Source of the DNA: Siderastrea siderea
Lineage: Eukaryota > Cnidaria > Anthozoa > Scleractinia > Rhizangiidae
Assembly (NCBI GenBank): GCA_964030785.1
Contig: OZ034973.1
Location: forward strand, 1,738,632 to 1,802,631
Direction of reading: 5' to 3'
DNA: 64,000 nucleotides
This document shows positions 22,201-33,992 of this stretch, one piece after another; position 1 is the first letter of the stretch; every line of letters begins with the position of its first letter. The notes under the pieces were generated by a model, which saw only the letters and a list, made by a program, of their open reading frames with translations, was not told the DNA's origin and ran no database searches. A program made the translations under genes and the position numbers.

Positions 22201-25200
22201 TTTTGTCCAGGTGGTAGTTAGCGAAAAACATTGGGGGTGCTCCAGGCTCCCAGAACCCACCTTCCCCCCAACTTCTAACCCCCTCCCCATCCCAGCTTTG
22301 GGAACCTGAAGATGTTAGTCGAGTCTTAAAGTTCAGAGATCGCGTGTCGTTGATAGGAGCAGTGACACTTACCAGAATCATAATACGCACGAAAACCCTT
22401 GAAATGATGCCCACGATTTGCTTTGTATACCACCAACATTTTATTTCCACTTGAACGTACCCCCCTCGGAACGCCACTACCACAGAATGTTCCCAGGGAA
22501 GGCTCAGTAATGTTGAGTCCATCGTACACTCGTACGTGCGCACGCTCACACGTGCTACTGTTTTCTAAATCAAAGTCCGTAAAATTTAGCGTGATGTGAT
22601 TGGCTGAATCAACAGTTATTTTCCAGGTACACGTGACGTTACTTTTGTAGCTATGTGGAAAGTTAGATGAAGAAATAACTCCTGCTGCTTGCGTGCGTAA
22701 ACCGCCACAGCTATAACCTGCAACGGGAAAGACAGTAAGTGATAGGGCATGATGTAGAACAGTTAATTGACATACAGTCAAGTAAACAAATCCCTTGTTC
22801 GGTAATATCCCTCAAGCTTTCCGGTGAGTTTGCGTAGTTCGTGTCATCCGCAGTATGCTACGACCCCGATGTGTACTGTTTGGTAAAAAAATTGAACAGT
22901 GGAAAATTTTAATTTTCTCCTCTTAAGATTTGGCGACAGAAATAAGCCACGCATTGTCGGTTTTTCTCCAGCATCTGGCCCATGAAAAGTAGTTGTAGGA
23001 CCCAGTTCCGTCATTTTCCACCCTGACCTTCAACTAGATATACTTTAAGTGATGGATAAACTCACTGCTTCTAAGGCAACGGTATTTCTCGCTGCTGTCG
23101 CTTTGAACCGTTCCAGGAAAACACCAGGGGACCCGCCAATGCTCTCTCCAGTCTTCCTCGATCACGCTTGCTGTGCACTCGGTGTATGTTCGGTTGTTGT
23201 ACACAAACGGGAGCTTACAGCACTTGCTATTTTCCGTCACAAACGGGCATGATTCTGGCGATTAAACAAAATGTGGTCTTTTATATATATATAAAAATGA
23301 AATGACCATATTTCAGTATTTGTGAAGTGAGACTGAAACATTTCCTTCGCGGTGATTTTTATAGCAACCCCTCAGCAGGAAAAGAGAGTTCCTCCCAACC
23401 TCCCCCCCCCAAAAAAAAAACAACAACAACAACAACACCAACAACAAACAAATAAAACAAAAAACACCAACAAAACTCCGCGATGCGTTTGTTATTGCTA
23501 GAAAGAGTTTAGTTCACAATTGCTGAAGTTCCCAACATTACTGCGATGATTTTTCACTTATAATATCTACACTTTCTATCCCATCTACATTTGTCACATT
23601 TTGCTCCGCAGAGCGCAAATGTTCTATATAACTGAGAAACGTTTGAGCACCTTCAGAAAAAGGAGAACTTTTGAGCACCAGTTTTAAAAACATTTAAGCA
23701 ACATTTGAGAAGAATTTGAGCAACTTGTGACTTAGCGTAACGCCCACTGCCCAGTTGTATAATATGGACTGTGTGTACTCGGTCACACAAGTTATCTTTT
23801 GCTTAGATTGCGTAGGGGGTGGTCTTTTTCTCTTGTACAACTATCTCCTCGCCAGCGTACAGCGAGGCTGTCGAGCATGACACCCTTGCAAAGGCGACAC
23901 CGACTCGTCAGCTATAAAATCGCTAAGACTGAAATGTCGCAATTCCAACAAAAAGAACTTTCCGCGACAAAATACAGGTTTGTCTCTTGGCTTGTGAAAT
24001 AATCGCTACTCGTCCAATTTTCACCGTTCTGTGGTAACTGCTTGTATAAACAAAGACTCACTTTGGCAATTACACATGACGCGTGGAGGGAAGGGGATCT
24101 GCGATGGATAAGCAGGTTAGCATTCTGAATATCCCATAATTCATATAGTATCGTGACGTGCGGCCCGATAGACCTAAAGCAACATTTCTTATAGGCAAAC
24201 TTTACCGAACTGTTTTCTTAAAAAAGCGGTTTCAATATGTCTTTTCAATAATTTACCACATGTCTTTATAAGCTTTTATAAAGAAATGTCACCCATTTGT
24301 CGTCTTAATTCGAAGAGCAGATTGAGGTAAATTGCAATGGTGAAAGTAATTTTCACAATTATTGGAACCAAATCTCGTGATTCCACAATGCGAAGATCCC
24401 GTCAACTAGAATTCTCTATCCGTTTATGTCGATTTATGTTATCACAAGAGAAACAAAGATGTATTCGTAAAAAAAAATTATCAAAACCGCAAACACCTCA
24501 TTGACTGTATATTTATCAGCTAAATGAAAAGAGCTTAAATCTGTTTAATTTATGATTCACGTTCTAATTTTTCCTCAAGCGGGTTATAGAAACGGAAGAT
24601 CAAGCAAGAGATATAAGTTATGCTGTAAACAAAATCAGTGTATAGTACCCCTAAATAAAGTTTCGTATTTAGTTTACGTTAGTGCTTTTAATTTACAATG
24701 AAAAATTTCAAAAGAGTGGAAAAGAAGGACCTGTCGCTTACTGAATTGATGTCAAACTGAGAAAATGTTATGCAGATGAAACTATGTCAAGATATAAAAA
24801 CTATTTAAATGAATAACGTAACGAGATAGTTATATTTCAAATAGTGTACTCCTTCCTTCCTTTCTTCCGAAAGACCGTCAGTATTAAATAAGCAGTAACG
24901 GTTTTGTTAGAGTGGGATTTGCAAGCCTGAAATATGTTAATGCGCGACAAATGTTATACCACACGGCCAGCCCTTAATGCTACAAAATTTTTACGTCAAG
25001 CGGACTTGGTAAATTTTTCGAGGTTTATATCCTGTATGTGTTATCAGTTGTGGAGTATTTAATCATATAACATTAACAGGAGGCTCAAGTTGAACAGAGT
25101 CTACTTTTGTAACGGCACGAAAGTTATTTTTGCCAGGATTTATACTAACATAGTAAAAAAAATGGCTATGTTTCACGGTTGAAAGTAACTTACGCCTTGA

Positions 25201-25416
25201 CAACATTGTATAAAAGACACAGATTTGCACACAATAACTTTCAAATCAGTACATTCTCATGAAAGAAATATTTCACATATACAATTCACAGGTGAGAAGT
25301 AAATAAAGGAAATTATGCCCTTATACAACTCTTATCCACTTACGTGTTTCTGTCGTCGTGTATGTAATCCAAACAGAGATCAGTACAACTCCGAAGACCT
25401 CGTGTAAACTCTGCAT
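14208..25416 (-). CDS. Relaxin-receptor-like LRR GPCR (LGR type C) with FN2, CUB and LDLa modules
   Basis: Sixteen minus-strand exons join without a frame break into 968 codons plus a stop: 25344-25416, 23066-23254, 22373-22717, 20661-20849, 20286-20408, 19565-19693, 19045-19155, 18713-18754, 18223-18370, 17651-17722, 17496-17567, 16782-16853, 16560-16631, 16190-16261, 15885-15956 and 14208-15333. All borders are GT-AG. Residues are: signal peptide 1-22, FN2-like 25-87, CUB 88-202, FN2-like 203-265, LDLa 266-306, unassigned 307-349, LDLa 350-392, LRR cap 401-450, six LRRs 450-594, and the 7TM exon 594-968. The membrane part resembles RXFP1/2, which bind relaxin-family peptides and signal through Gs. 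The ligand here is unknown. CUB and FN2 modules are not part of vertebrate RXFPs. The start codon opens a clear hydrophobic leader, [19 protein letters not shown]. The large introns hold microsatellites and a ribozyme-bearing retroelement. Confidence 0.85.
15976..16092. repeat. (ATC)n microsatellite in receptor intron
   Basis: About 38 near-perfect ATC/ATT triplets. They lie 20 bp beyond the acceptor side of the last LRR exon. The long Asp or Met runs in the minus-strand frames are not coding. Confidence 0.9.
18018..18217. repeat. Degenerate tandem copies of the LRR-cap exon 3' part
   Basis: Plus-strand motifs resembling AGATAGGTTGGTATTCCTGTG recur near 18071, 18116, 18138 and 18190, with a weaker one near 18018. 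They echo AGATAAGTTGGTACGCCTGTG inside the cap exon at 18243-18263 (minus strand: LTGVPTYL). Spacing is irregular at 22-52 bp. They have no clean splice sites and look like decayed partial duplications of coding sequence inside the intron. Confidence 0.5.
18922..18989. repeat. (CAGT)n microsatellite
   Basis: About 17 copies of the tetranucleotide with one CAGC interruption, in the intron between exons 19045-19155 and 18713-18754. Confidence 0.9.
19252..19330. repeat. (CGT)n / (CAT)n microsatellite
   Basis: About 15 CGT triplets grade into CAT and CAC triplets, in the intron just upstream of the second LDLa exon. The Asp-rich minus frame that runs into the LDLa exon is an intron read-through, not protein. 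Confidence 0.85.
20134..20190. repeat. Perfect hairpin
   Basis: CTAGCTTCCAGCGTTTTTCA is followed by its exact complement around a T/A-rich centre, about 28-bp arms. It lies in the intron after LDLa exon 20286-20408. TGACGTCA follows at 20268-20275. Confidence 0.75.
21292..21336 (+). ncRNA. Type I hammerhead ribozyme, intact core
   Basis: Stem I is GCCGTA (21292-21297) paired with TACGGC (21331-21336). The core CTGATGA is at 21298-21304. Stem II is GCTC (21305-21308) with GGGC (21315-21318). GAAA is at 21319-21322. Stem III is minimal (A-U and C-G) closed by AGCT. The predicted cleavage is after the GTC ending at 21330. All conserved core bases are present. Very short stem III is typical of hammerheads in Penelope-like elements. 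Confidence 0.75.
21758..21802 (+). ncRNA. Type I hammerhead ribozyme, probably inactive
   Basis: Same layout as the copy at 21292-21336. Stem I GCCGTA/TACGGC is perfect, CTGATGA is at 21764-21770, and stem II GCTC/GAGC is perfect. The conserved GAAA is GACA at 21785-21788, a core change expected to abolish or strongly cut cleavage. Confidence 0.7.
23400..23465. repeat. C-run, A-run and CAA-rich simple sequence
   Basis: Low-complexity tract in the receptor intron between exon 1 and the first FN2 exon. The rest of that 2.1-kb intron (23,255-25,343) shows no other feature. Confidence 0.7.
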
Positions 25417-26447
25417 ATTCCTCAGCAATAGTGTCCTGGAAGTTAACGGCGTTGAATTTAACAGTTACTAAAAAACAGCTGCTATGGTTATGTTAGTATA
25501 AATGATATTGAATATTTATGTACTGGGGACTATCGCAGTTAAGCGCGCGGATTGCATTGACGACGTTTTTAAATGGGTTGCTATTTAGTGGTAACTGCGT
25601 TGAACAATACAAAAAAATTTTGTCTAAACTTTCGAGAAAAATACCTGAAGGGGTTCCAGCAGTGATCCACACCAAAATGAATTTTATGCTCCCTGCTGAA
25701 ACGTTAACAGACTAAACACGTAGTCTCTTTTGAATAGAAATAAAAGTCAATTAAATTCCTTTCTACAGCATAAAAGAACTGTATGCGAAAGAATAAACGT
25801 CGTGCAACCTTAGAGATGCCTTGATTGTTCTGGCGTCGAATTCAATGTTATGTCGAAGACAAGCTTCAGTAGGAGTAAGAAAAACGATAAAGTTGTGCTG
25901 TAAAATAAATATATCGATGTTATTAAGATAACAGCGGTAAATATCATTTCATGGAATGTGCGGTGCCAGACATTGGCTACTAGAAATTCTTCAATTCTCA
26001 AATTAAACTGGAGCGTGGAATTACATTTCAATATACCAACAAAGGGGATAAAAATGAAACGGTAAATCAAAGAAAATTTATTGGCCCTCCGACCCGCCCA
26101 TGCACCAAATCCCAAACTAATGACAAAAAGAGAACTTAATCATTCCTTACAATGTAATCTAACTGTACACTGAAATCGTCCGTAAAATATTCCATTCGGT
26201 TTTTTTCCGGATAGAAAAAATCAAACGTCTAGCGGAGCGAGCTTCGTAGAATTGACCGCGTAGATTGCATTAGATTTGCCAAGATGAAAGCGACAAAGCC
26301 CTCTTTTTTGTGTATTGCAAGCACTTCCGAGTAAGAAAATAACTGTTATTTCACTTCGATATCTTTTCAAGTATTACCGGCCAAATTGCTCCACTGTTTG
26401 CCTGCTGCAAAGGAAGGAAATAAGAGGCCGCTGCTTGCACAGATTTA

Positions 26448-26693
26448 AGCGGCCTTCACACGTCAAACTAATGTTGGCCAACTCGTGTTGGCAAACCCAA
26501 ATTGGTGTTTGTGAACGACGACACAACAACATGTTGGCAAACTGTTGGCAAAAAGTTGGCGAGAACAGAGGCAAGTTCTATTTGTCGCCAACAGTTTGCC
26601 AACATGTTGTTGTGTCGTTCACACACACACACCAATTTGAGTTTGCCACTCAACACGAGTTAGCCAACATTAGTTCGACTTGTGAAGGCCACT
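26448..26693. mobile_element. MITE with TTA target duplication (Harbinger-like)
   Basis: The ends AGCGGCCTTCACA and TGTGAAGGCCACT are inverted, flanked by TTA at 26445-26447 and 26694-26696. The arms extend through TAATGTTGGCCAACTCGTGT, and the interior repeats GTTGGC many times. It is almost a full palindrome. A 3-bp TTA duplication is typical of PIF/Harbinger elements. Confidence 0.75.
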
Positions 26694-26696
26694 TTA

Positions 26697-29600
26697 TCCA
26701 ACTTTTTTAGTTCGCACTTCAATTTCATAGATCTCCGAGAATATAATGAGCCTGTGGTTTCCCGATGGATAGTTGCTACAAGAAACATGATCGGAGATTT
26801 TTCGGGAAAACAATGAATCATGGGTAAAAAAGATGAAGGTAGGCAACATGAATGACAAAAAGAAATCATATTATAACAAGTGTTCGACCTTTTTTTATCT
26901 TTTCAACAATATTTTTTACATCGTTAAAAATATCCTGTTAAGTGCATAAGCGAACAATTTTAAATGGTGTACCGTTTCATTAAACGAAACTACAGCTGTA
27001 TGTGTATATCCAGCAACATTCAAATAATGTTTATGTCCGTGTTATCTATTAAGAACTAAAAAATGGCTTAGACAAAATACGTGAATTAAAGACAAGTAAT
27101 CCTATTAACGATACCGACCAGTAGTCTTACAGTTTACAGTATAAAATTTCGTCTTTGACTTCATGATAAAGCTTTTCCTGAAGTAAGGCAGAAATTTATA
27201 ACTTACCAATTGTAACTGCGTTACGTTTTGATCATAATTTTTGTTTCTAGCTGAGTGATGAGTATTTGTAATCATCTACAAACTGTATGTTGTTATTAAC
27301 ATAAAACGTATTTCAAACTATTAAAGATTCACGCCGACCAATCAAATTGCACTATTTTAAAGACGCTAATAGGATTGAATTGTTCCTCTTTCTTAACTTA
27401 TTTACCAAATATTTAGAAAACATAAGAAACTCCGGACAACACGTCTAAAAAGCTTTTGATTCAATAGCTTGACACTCAAAAGTGAAAAGCATACAACAGG
27501 TGACCCAGTTTGACTTTGCCGGGTCGAAATGAGGTGTTAACAGCTAGCCACAAACTTTGAATGCAGAAAGCTTCTTTAAAATCATTCATTTTAGACGCTA
27601 CGACGCAATGGAAATACCGTTTCTGTTAAAAATAAAATAAAATAGAAATACAAAATTCACAACTAATCTAACTTTGAGTTGAGCAAAAGTCAGTAGTGAA
27701 TTGAATTTATTCCATCGACAAGATAAATCCTCCTGCACTATTTAATTAAAATGATGAAGACAGATTATTCACGACGCGAAGCATTTTAAACTTATCGTAC
27801 AAAGTTGCGTAAATTATTAAAAATTCAATGTTTATCATTAGAATGCAACAATTCATTAAATCTTAGATTGGAGAGATTTTCGCAAGAAAAGAGTAAGCTG
27901 TTTTATGAATTACTGAGGGAAAGTATTCAGTACAGAAAATACGTTTTTGGTGATATGTCATTAATGAACTATTGCACCACCCAGTACATAGCTGCTAGCT
28001 GGTATTTCAGTGGGCCTGAAAAGATGTCACCAAACTACTAAAAACGTTTAAACAAAAAGGAAACAACTTGAGTATTCTTAGAGTTCTTTTTGTTGAGGCC
28101 AGCTGAATTGCTAAGCGGCCTGATGTATATTCGTAAACCGGGTCAAACATTTTGGACACAAAACTATTAATATGATTTCAAACAACTGCTTAGAAACGTA
28201 CTGGAATTTCACTACAAATTTAATACAATACCTGAGCAGTGACATGGCAAAACAGTCGGTGATCCCCGAGTTCGTTGGCCAAAGTTGAACGGTGTTATCT
28301 TGACTTAATAGGTACCTTCAGTAACCAAAACTTCAGTTTAAGACATTCGGGTTCTGTGTACCACTTCACGAATATTTCAACTCAGTAAACTATGTAATGT
28401 CACCGTGAAACACGCAGGCTAAATTTGCAGGGAGTGCGTTTTGGAGAGAACTGCTGAGAGAAGTACTTACATGTTTAACGCACGTGCCAAGCCATTGTTT
28501 TGTTTTGTAATGTTCTCGTCGGCGTCGAAACCTGGATATAGTGATGTGGGGAGTTTTACAAATTACGCAGTCTAACTCTGCGAAGTTTCAAAAACTAATC
28601 TGATAATACAGAGGAATGAAGCTAGGGCATTTTAGTACTCCATGCTGAGAAGCCGTTATTAAGCTAACGTCACGTATAAATTATTGACGAGTTTTATCGC
28701 CTGTAGCTTTTGCGGAGAATGAAAAGACAAAGAGAAACAGAAACTCTGAAAGTTAACTGCTCCGGGTCAAGACTTTGACGCCTGAATGAACTGAAACAAA
28801 TTGCTGAGAAGACCCTTACAGGTGAGATTTACTTAAAGGTGGTACCAGTGAAAAACACTCAAGATATGTTTTTTTTTTACATATTAGTTTTGTTTTATAA
28901 GACGACAATTGCCAACTGTTACAAAGATAGTATTTATCGCATTGGTGGGTTGACATAGCCGCTAATTTTTGCCCGGAAAAATGTATGTGCATGACGAAGG
29001 CATAAATAATCCTTCTTTAGTCTCTTACCCTAAAATCGAACAGAACTGACTAAGCAATAGAAAATGGCTCAACTTTCATGGAATAAGCGGACGAATTTAT
29101 CATTTTCTTATTTCAGTGATGTTAAAATTCATACACCTTCCTTCTCGCGTTATAATAGGAACCAAATGACATGGAAACGCGCGTATTACTCTATCACAGT
29201 GTGTATGAATTACAAAAATACAATTAAAAGTGACTGGTGACTTTTTTCCATTTTTTATACTATGGAACTGACAATATCACACAATATTACGTCAGTCGTG
29301 AACTTAACTATAACCTGCAAATGGAAATATAGGATCTTTACATTATTAATTTAGTGGTAAGACTTTAACTTGATGTAAATTACGCGGCAAATCGAATGGA
29401 CATAGCAGTCTGTTTTGAAATCATGGAATGACTTTGAAAAGAGAAAAAGCAGATAAAATCTTCATCTCCGATGAAATCATATCGTTAAACGGCTAAGTAG
29501 AATAATTCAAGTTTGTCCAGATTCAAAGAAGACCGTGAATTAATACTTAAGGTAAAGTTATAAATTGCGCAAAATCGGATAAACCTACAGTTTCTAGCAA

Positions 29601-32600
29601 GGTGCAGTTCATGCTTAATGCAAACCTCAAAGCATTTGAAACAAAAGTTTTGACCAATTTGTCGTTAAAATACATGTACCTTTTGACTGAGATTTTAAGC
29701 CTGTCGAGTAGCATGTCAGTTGTGATAGATGATGATATGCAATTGTCATACGTGTATTTATATTACAAGGGCAGCTTTCAATTAGCTATGCCGAAGGGTA
29801 TATATATTGGTTTACAATCCAATAAAAGTGTTATTTTAAAATTTTAATATTATTTGTAAAATTCATATAGTAAAAGCATTCTAATGAAATAATAACAAGG
29901 AAAACTTAAATTAGACATCAACATGCTCTCCATTCACTCATAAAAACTTTTAAAATCGTTGGCTTTTAAGCGAGAAAAACCGGGCGAATAGAGTGGTAAC
30001 CTTTGAGCACGTTTCACGTTTCACATCTTCACATCCGAATTTCCATTGAAGCTAAACACACCCTACTGAAGCTAGCTTCGTTTATGGAAATTTGTTTTGA
30101 ATAATTTTTTGAGCAAATGAAATTTGCATATTTCAAAAAAAAAAAAAAAAGAAAAAAAAACGGAAAGAAAGAAAGGACAGAAAGAAATTGTTGCTCTCTT
30201 GTGGAGCCGAATTTTGATGCCTATTTGATGAAACTGCTGCAAAAGCCTTGTACTCCGAAGAGACTGAGAAAGACTTCATTTTGTAAAATTATCCTTCAAA
30301 CATAAAAAGGTAACCATTTTAAAAAATGTCAAAAATGTTTCGAGGGAAAACAGAAATAGTAACAGGCAATTGTTGAATGATTTACGCAACACAAAAGTTT
30401 GAGGGTTTACATACTTTTTACGCCTTCAATTAGTTCAACAGCCATTATATATTCTCAACAGGAAAGCTCACTTTTAACATGAGCAAGGGCTTAGATGGTT
30501 TCTTTTAAGCTATTGGAAGTACTTTGAAACTGCAAAGAGAGTATATTTCTGGATCGCTCAGAATAAGGCAAACATTTTCCCTTATAAAACAGTAGGTTCA
30601 ATTTTTCATATTTTTTGTGAACGTGATTTTTCGCGAAGAAGGACCTTAGGAATGTTTTTGTTTTAAGTACGTTTTTCTCAAACATCCTCTCGTGATCAAT
30701 ATAAATGACAAAATTTCAAATTATTACTGACAAACTTTAAAAATGTACCTAAAGGGAAAACTTGAGTAGACAAACGATTCAAAATAATTTTTGGAACCTT
30801 TGGAACTGCTTACTAAGGATAAAACACATCTTTCATCAGATTGCTTGGGTGTAATTTGTATACCATATGCCTGGGCATTAGTTGTTCGAGTTTTTTTTTC
30901 CTTCAAAGTGACCTTGGAAGGCTTTTGAGATCAGGAAAGGGTTAAAATTATTAAACCAGTTCACATATTGCAAGCCCTAAGGCTACGTTAGTATAATCAA
31001 CCCCATTCATTTTATCAAAAAGCTGTTTTTATATGCTTAATGGTTTTACTGCCTTTTCAGTCGACCAAGAAAAAAACCTCGAAGATAAGCTTTCTGACCT
31101 TTTATTTATCTTGCTTGCTTATCCGAGTATTACTTTATTCAGATATAAATTGATTTCCTATGAAGAACAAAGAATTAAAATAATTAAGGCGGAAACGACG
31201 TCTACCTTACAATCTGCACGTTCGGTCAGCTGTATATTATTGTGATCAAGTTTTAGCACAACTGGGGGCTAAGCAAAAAAAGAGAAAATGAGGCTACCCT
31301 ATGTTATATTTAAAGATGGTTCTCGAAACAGCTATTATTGAGTTAATTCAACTTTCATTGACAGTGTAATGTACGCATTGTTATGAAATGGACCACTTAT
31401 TCCTAATTTAATTTTTGTGATAAAAATATAACTGACGAACAGTAAATGACTAACAAAAACTGAAATGAAATTGCCAGACTGGAGACAATGAGAAACTTGC
31501 TAATTCAAAGGTTCAACAAACTGAAGCTCAATATCAGCTCTTTGCACGCGTTTACATGTTGTGCATGCATCTCCTAAGACGTTCCCTGTAAAACAATAAC
31601 TTCAACGACAATATTCTGTCTCACTCACTCACTGCTGTCTAACTGGTGGACTGGACGTAAACGTGAAGCGTTTTTTTGAAGATTCAGACTTGTGTGGGCC
31701 GTTGTTTAAGATCCGGCTTTAAAGGTGACTAAATAAAGCTGTAAATAACATGGCGTTATAGTATTAGGATACCAAACTGAGCAACATTGAATTACTAGCA
31801 CCCATGAACAATTACAAATATATTACGGAATGCGATAAAACCATACCATACCTTAGTACGATATCATAGACACACTTGCCAGCAACTTTTGAAACTCAGT
31901 CAGGAAACGATACGTAAAAAATACTTGAAACGCGCAGAGTTCCCAGTAAGATTGTTAACGTTTCTTGGACACATGCCGAGAAGCCAGTGACTATGTTTTA
32001 TAAGATTTGTCATTTAGTCAAAAGAATTTTGTCTGCCTTTAGTCAAAACAACTCTAAATTGTCTGGGTAAATTACGGACGGAATGCCCGGGGGGGGGGGG
32101 TAATCAATAAGGTTTTGTACGGGGAGGATCAGCTCCAAGGTTTAATTATCCTCTCTTGATACGAATTATTATCAGGACCGACTCCTTCCATATATCTGAA
32201 ACAAAAATTACGTCCTTTTTATACTTCATAGATGAAAGGAATTAACGTAGAAGATTATGGCGGCATTTTAGTCGCCCACAGGCTCCAAGATTTCAAATGT
32301 TTTTGAGTGGTAATTTCTGACAAAATTTTGCAACTCTTTTTTCGCACTTAGACTTAGCTCCCTATCTTCTCGTACACTGAAAGCGCAAAAAGGAGCCATT
32401 TCTGGGCGTAGCCTCCCCGTTTAGTCCACTATAGGGAGCACCCCCACCTCCCCCCGGGCCAAAGAATGCTCTAGAAAGCTGCTGTTTCCGCAGCACGATA
32501 TGGCAATTTAATTTCTGAAAGCAACACCGCCAAATAAAACACAACATTTGCATGTTCACCGGTTCCACCATGCAATTTAAGTTACGAGATCAGTATATTT

Positions 32601-32669
32601 TAATGTTTTGATTTGTATATGTAATCGTATGAGGCCGAGTAGAATTAAGCTTAAGGATAAATTTTCACA

Positions 32670-32705
<36 letters not shown>

Positions 32706-33254
32706 CGGGCTTAATTTTACCAGGACTCAATGCGATTACTTGTTTATAACACAGAGGACAAAATTTTCTGAAAACTTTTCATGCATGTCAAAACACAATC
32801 CGCAGCCGGCCCTCACAGTAAACAATTCTCCACACAAGCAGTTTATTAAACTGCTACTCAGCGTCCATAACACAAAAAAAACTGTCTTTTATGCATATGT
32901 TCATCTTTTGAGATAATTACAGTTCAAGTTCATTAACAAACTCGCACTCAAAACTCAAACTAAGTAAGACTTAAATTTATTTACCTGAGTTGTGAAGCGA
33001 CCTCTCGCTCGCAGAATTAACCAAGGTTTTCGGTAGTTTTAAAACAAATAACCATTTGCTGTTTCCCGTAAAACATTCAGGTTCACCTTCTGGAATTTCT
33101 CTTCGAGCTATCATCCGATTTCCATACCATTTTTGCCAACCAACTCGGTTAAATTTAAACTCTGAAACGATATTCTTGTGTTGAACAACTCAAAATCCAA
33201 TTCAAAATGTGCTTTTCGTTTCAAGTTTCAAGACGCTTACAAAATGCAACTGGC
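26697..33254. other. AT-rich intergenic stretch
   Basis: No gene supported. Open frames are short (60-102 codons), lysine/phenylalanine/leucine-rich and without recognisable domains or paired splice sites. Homopolymer runs occur (A near 30136, G near 32090). The left part may contain upstream control DNA of the LRR receptor, whose first coding exon is at 25344-25416. Confidence 0.6.
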
Positions 33255-33268
33255 GCGCTCTCGCGCTC

Positions 33269-33408
33269 AGCCAATCAAATGCGAGTATTTTTGGCGCTTG
33301 GCCAATCAGGGGTCAGGAATTTTGGCCTCGTTGGAAAGAAAATTAAGAAAAAATGCCCTCTGTCTCAACCAATCAGCAATCAGTAATTTTGCCCTCTATG
33401 TTATAAAG
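33269..33408 (+). promoter_or_regulatory. Promoter-like cluster: three CCAAT boxes, E2F-like site, TATA-like site
   Basis: CCAATCA occurs at 33271, 33302 and 33369, TTTGGCGC (E2F-like) at 33290-33297 and TTATAAAG at 33401-33408, all on one strand. Three identical CCAATCA sites within 100 bp is notable. The transposon at 33422 begins 14 bp after the TATA-like site, so any downstream exon has been displaced beyond 37.6 kb or lost. No transcript can be assigned. Confidence 0.35.
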
Positions 33409-33421
33409 TGAGTGAACTTTA

Positions 33422-33650
33422 TAGTCTAGTAGGAAGATAGGGTTCCCATGCACCCATATGATGTATTTTTCTAACCTACATTTTTGTAATCCTCAAGATG
33501 TCTAGTAAACGAAATTTTATGTTCCCATCTCAAAATATTGTCCCAAGGCCTCGTTTTGGCGGCCTTCTTGGCGGCCATCTTGGCAGCCATCTTGGCGGCC
33601 ATCTTGGATTTTTCACAAAGTTCATTATCGACAAACACTTTTGAAGTGAA
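33422..33650. repeat. Left TIR of the 4.2-kb transposon
   Basis: Inverted partner of 37372-37603. Positions 33557-33606 hold four tandem copies of a 13-bp GGC(G/A)GCC(A/T)TCTTG unit, the complement of the YY1-like motif AAGATGGC. Confidence 0.85.
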
Positions 33651-33992
33651 CATCAAACCAGGCCAAAATCCTCATGTTAGTTTACATTTGCAATAAGGAA
33701 TACATTACAATTTCAATATTCATAAATTTAACAAGTAAATTACAATTTAAGTAAAACAATATAGTAAAGTCAGTGTTATTCACACTCAGAATCTTGATTA
33801 ACGTCAATTATACTTAGAAATACTCGTCTGAAAGTGAAACGCATCGTCTCTATTACTCTTTCAAGTTTTAAAAGGTACAGTCCACTATTAAAAAGATTCT
33901 CATGAAGTCCAATTAGAACAATATGGTGTCGAAAGCAGTATTTTCACGTAATTGAAACGCTGTTATTAAATAACAGCGGGGTTTAAATGTAA

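Larger units (their letters stand above)
18713..25416 (-). other. Extracellular module exons of the receptor: signal, FN2, CUB, FN2, LDLa, X, LDLa
   Basis: Every internal exon here begins and ends in phase 1, so each is a movable module. 23066-23254 encodes [17 protein letters not shown]...VPWCFP, an FN2-like fold. 22373-22717 is a CUB domain ([48 protein letters not shown]). 20661-20849 is a second FN2-like domain ([22 protein letters not shown]), the same 189-bp length as the first. 20286-20408 is an LDLa with six cysteines ending in [11 protein letters not shown]. 19565-19693 has only three cysteines and matches no domain I know. 19045-19155 plus 18713-18754 form the second LDLa ([31 protein letters not shown]). 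Confidence 0.85.

Noticed and set aside
26315..26710. 131-codon plus-strand frame
   Set aside because: Mostly a translation of the palindromic MITE at 26448-26693.
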